Below, piece after piece: positions 59,111-59,986 of a stretch of 59,986 nucleotides of DNA. Within the stretch, counting starts at the first letter, position 1, and every line of letters starts with the position of its first letter. Source of the stretch: Gammaproteobacteria bacterium (GTDB taxonomy: Bacteria; Pseudomonadota; Gammaproteobacteria; GRL18). A model generated the notes under the pieces. The model saw only the letters and a program-made list of their open reading frames with translations. It did no database searches and had not been told where the DNA came from. The DNA lies in contig JAPHSW010000033.1 in NCBI GenBank assembly GCA_026196615.1, positions 1 to 59,986 on the forward strand. Reading direction: 5' to 3'. Both the position numbers and the translations under genes were made by a program.

Positions 59111-59341
59111 TTATTTCTTTTTACAAGGTAAAGATTTATGTTGCTGTTCTTCTACACATGGTACCGTATCACTATGATGATGTTCTTCTATCAAAGTTTG
59201 ATTTAATTTATCTTGACTAGTGATGGTGCTCTTAATTTGCACTGTATTATGCTGAATATTTTCAAAAGACATATGGTTTGGATGGGCATAAGCTAATGAT
59301 ATAGAGAATAAAGAAAAGAGTATTACTAACTGAATTTTCAT
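59111..59341 (-). CDS. small secreted His/Cys-containing peptide
   Basis: A protein of 76 residues with a signal peptide ending at AYA (18-20). The mature 56 residues contain HPNHM, a central helical part and a C-terminal EEHHHSDTVPCVEEQQHKSLPCKKK with a His triplet and two cysteines. These suggest metal binding in the periplasm; the role is unknown. A 49-bp gap separates it from the lipoprotein gene downstream, and both are on the minus strand, so they may form an operon. Confidence 0.55.
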   Translation of the reverse strand: MKIQLVILFSLFSISLAYAHPNHMSFENIQHNTVQIKSTITSQDKLNQTLIEEHHHSDTVPCVEEQQHKSLPCKKK

Positions 59342-59986
59342 TATTAATTCCTCATTTGGAGATAAGGCTTTGTATGTTTTAAGTATAAAACAAATGGATT
59401 TTTATTTCATTGAAATATAACTGAATACCTCTCATTCTTGTGAACTATTTTGGAGAAATTAATAATCTAAACTTGACTCCAAAGTGTTTTCTGGTTGCTG
59501 GAGAGAGATTGAAAAAGATTTGGACTTTAAGAGAAAGTGTTTACATCTGTTACCAGTGAAATAAAAGATACTCGAACTCCTGGAGATCGAACAAGTTTTT
59601 ATTGGTTTGTTTATTGGTTGGTGTTCTATATTGAGAAAGACATAATAATAATAGTTTACATAGGTGCATCATATACCCACCAACTCTTCTGATTTCCAAA
59701 GGTTGTATTAGGCTAGAACTAGCCTGTTATTTTATCAATAAACGTCCAAACTATGTTCGTATGACTATCATGCCCTTGTGGCTTCTTCATGTTTATGACT
59801 ATTTCTCAATTGGAATAGCCTTTCAATTAAATTAAAAGTATCTCGTAAATAAATATATTGCTATATAATGTATTAATTATATAATAAGTATTCATAGGTA
59901 TGATCTTTAGGAATTGAAATGAAGCCCCATAGATGATCAAATAGTTGTTGTTCAGGCAATTATTCTTCATCCAAAGGCTTCAAATG
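59342..59986. other. right-end region without a credible gene
   Basis: About 645 bp with no frame I can support. It contains the palindrome AGGCTAG-AA-CTAGCCT (59710-59725) and many A/T runs. The last 27 bases on the minus strand read as an open stretch ending in a TAA at about 59960, which could be the C-terminus of a gene beyond the window, but this is too short to call. Confidence 0.5.

Noticed and set aside
59955-59986. C-terminus of a minus-strand gene entering from the right
   Set aside because: Only eight codons and a stop are visible, too little to separate from chance.

Overview
The window reads as the chromosome of an AT-rich gammaproteobacterium, most likely a sulfur oxidiser that also uses H2. 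Pointers are a periplasmic Isp-type [NiFe] hydrogenase (small subunit, Isp1, Isp2, large subunit, the order known from purple sulfur bacteria), a second cytoplasmic group-3-type [NiFe] hydrogenase, a DsrC/TusE-family protein, and a secreted Gly/Tyr/Trp/Asn-rich protein that resembles sulfur globule envelope proteins. I cannot name the genus. I saw no rRNA, tRNA or CRISPR array.

Layout. 1-2.1 kb: a start of a gene leaving the left edge, a CxxCxxCC metal-binding protein flanked by palindromes, a truncated AraC-type gene with its glyoxalase-fold partner, and a ccdAB toxin-antitoxin pair. 2.5-7.8 kb: a complete branched-chain-amino-acid-type ABC importer (Tat-exported binding protein, LivH, LivM, LivG, LivF). 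8.0-9.2 kb: a cyclic-nucleotide-binding-domain protein plus a SUMF1-domain protein. 9.5-11.9 kb: an unknown protein, the sulfur-globule-like protein and a lipoprotein. 12.0-22.8 kb: one tight 12-gene minus-strand operon for an aryl-polyene-type lipid (ACP, membrane protein, AMP-ligase, two dehydratase/hotdog proteins, acyltransferase, LolA-like protein, MMPL exporter, ketosynthase, chain-length factor, ketoreductase, glycosyltransferase). 23.5-28.2 kb: a CbrX-CbrA-CbrB-like system (small membrane protein, transporter-histidine kinase fusion, sigma-54 activator). 28.2-32.6 kb: a restriction-modification island with two cytosine-5 methyltransferases and a DUF3883-type nuclease, flanked by 55-bp direct repeats. 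32.6-34.7 kb: an OprC-like TonB receptor with a CxxxM/HxM copper signature. 35.0-41.5 kb: the group-3 hydrogenase operon under a perfect FNR-type box, followed by a kinase and a single-domain response regulator. 41.5-44.0 kb: four unrelated genes, one behind a cyclic-di-GMP-I (GEMM) riboswitch. 44.0-50.8 kb: hypC and the Isp-type hydrogenase operon. 50.8-52.7 kb: an unknown protein, the DsrC-like protein and a pentapeptide-repeat protein. 52.8-59.3 kb: an RND efflux pair, a CPA2 antiporter and two small secreted proteins; the last 0.65 kb has no clear gene.

The most connected observation is regulatory. The importer operon and the cyclic-nucleotide/SUMF1 operon each have a sigma-54 promoter with exact GG-N10-GC spacing, and each has a TGTTAC-N5-GTAAC(A/G) palindrome 60-80 bp upstream of it. 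The same palindrome lies just upstream of the CbrXAB-like operon in this window, and a decayed copy sits in the direct repeat at the far side of the restriction island. In Pseudomonas CbrB is known to use TGTTAC/GTAACA half-sites, so the window appears to hold a sensor, its activator and at least two target operons.
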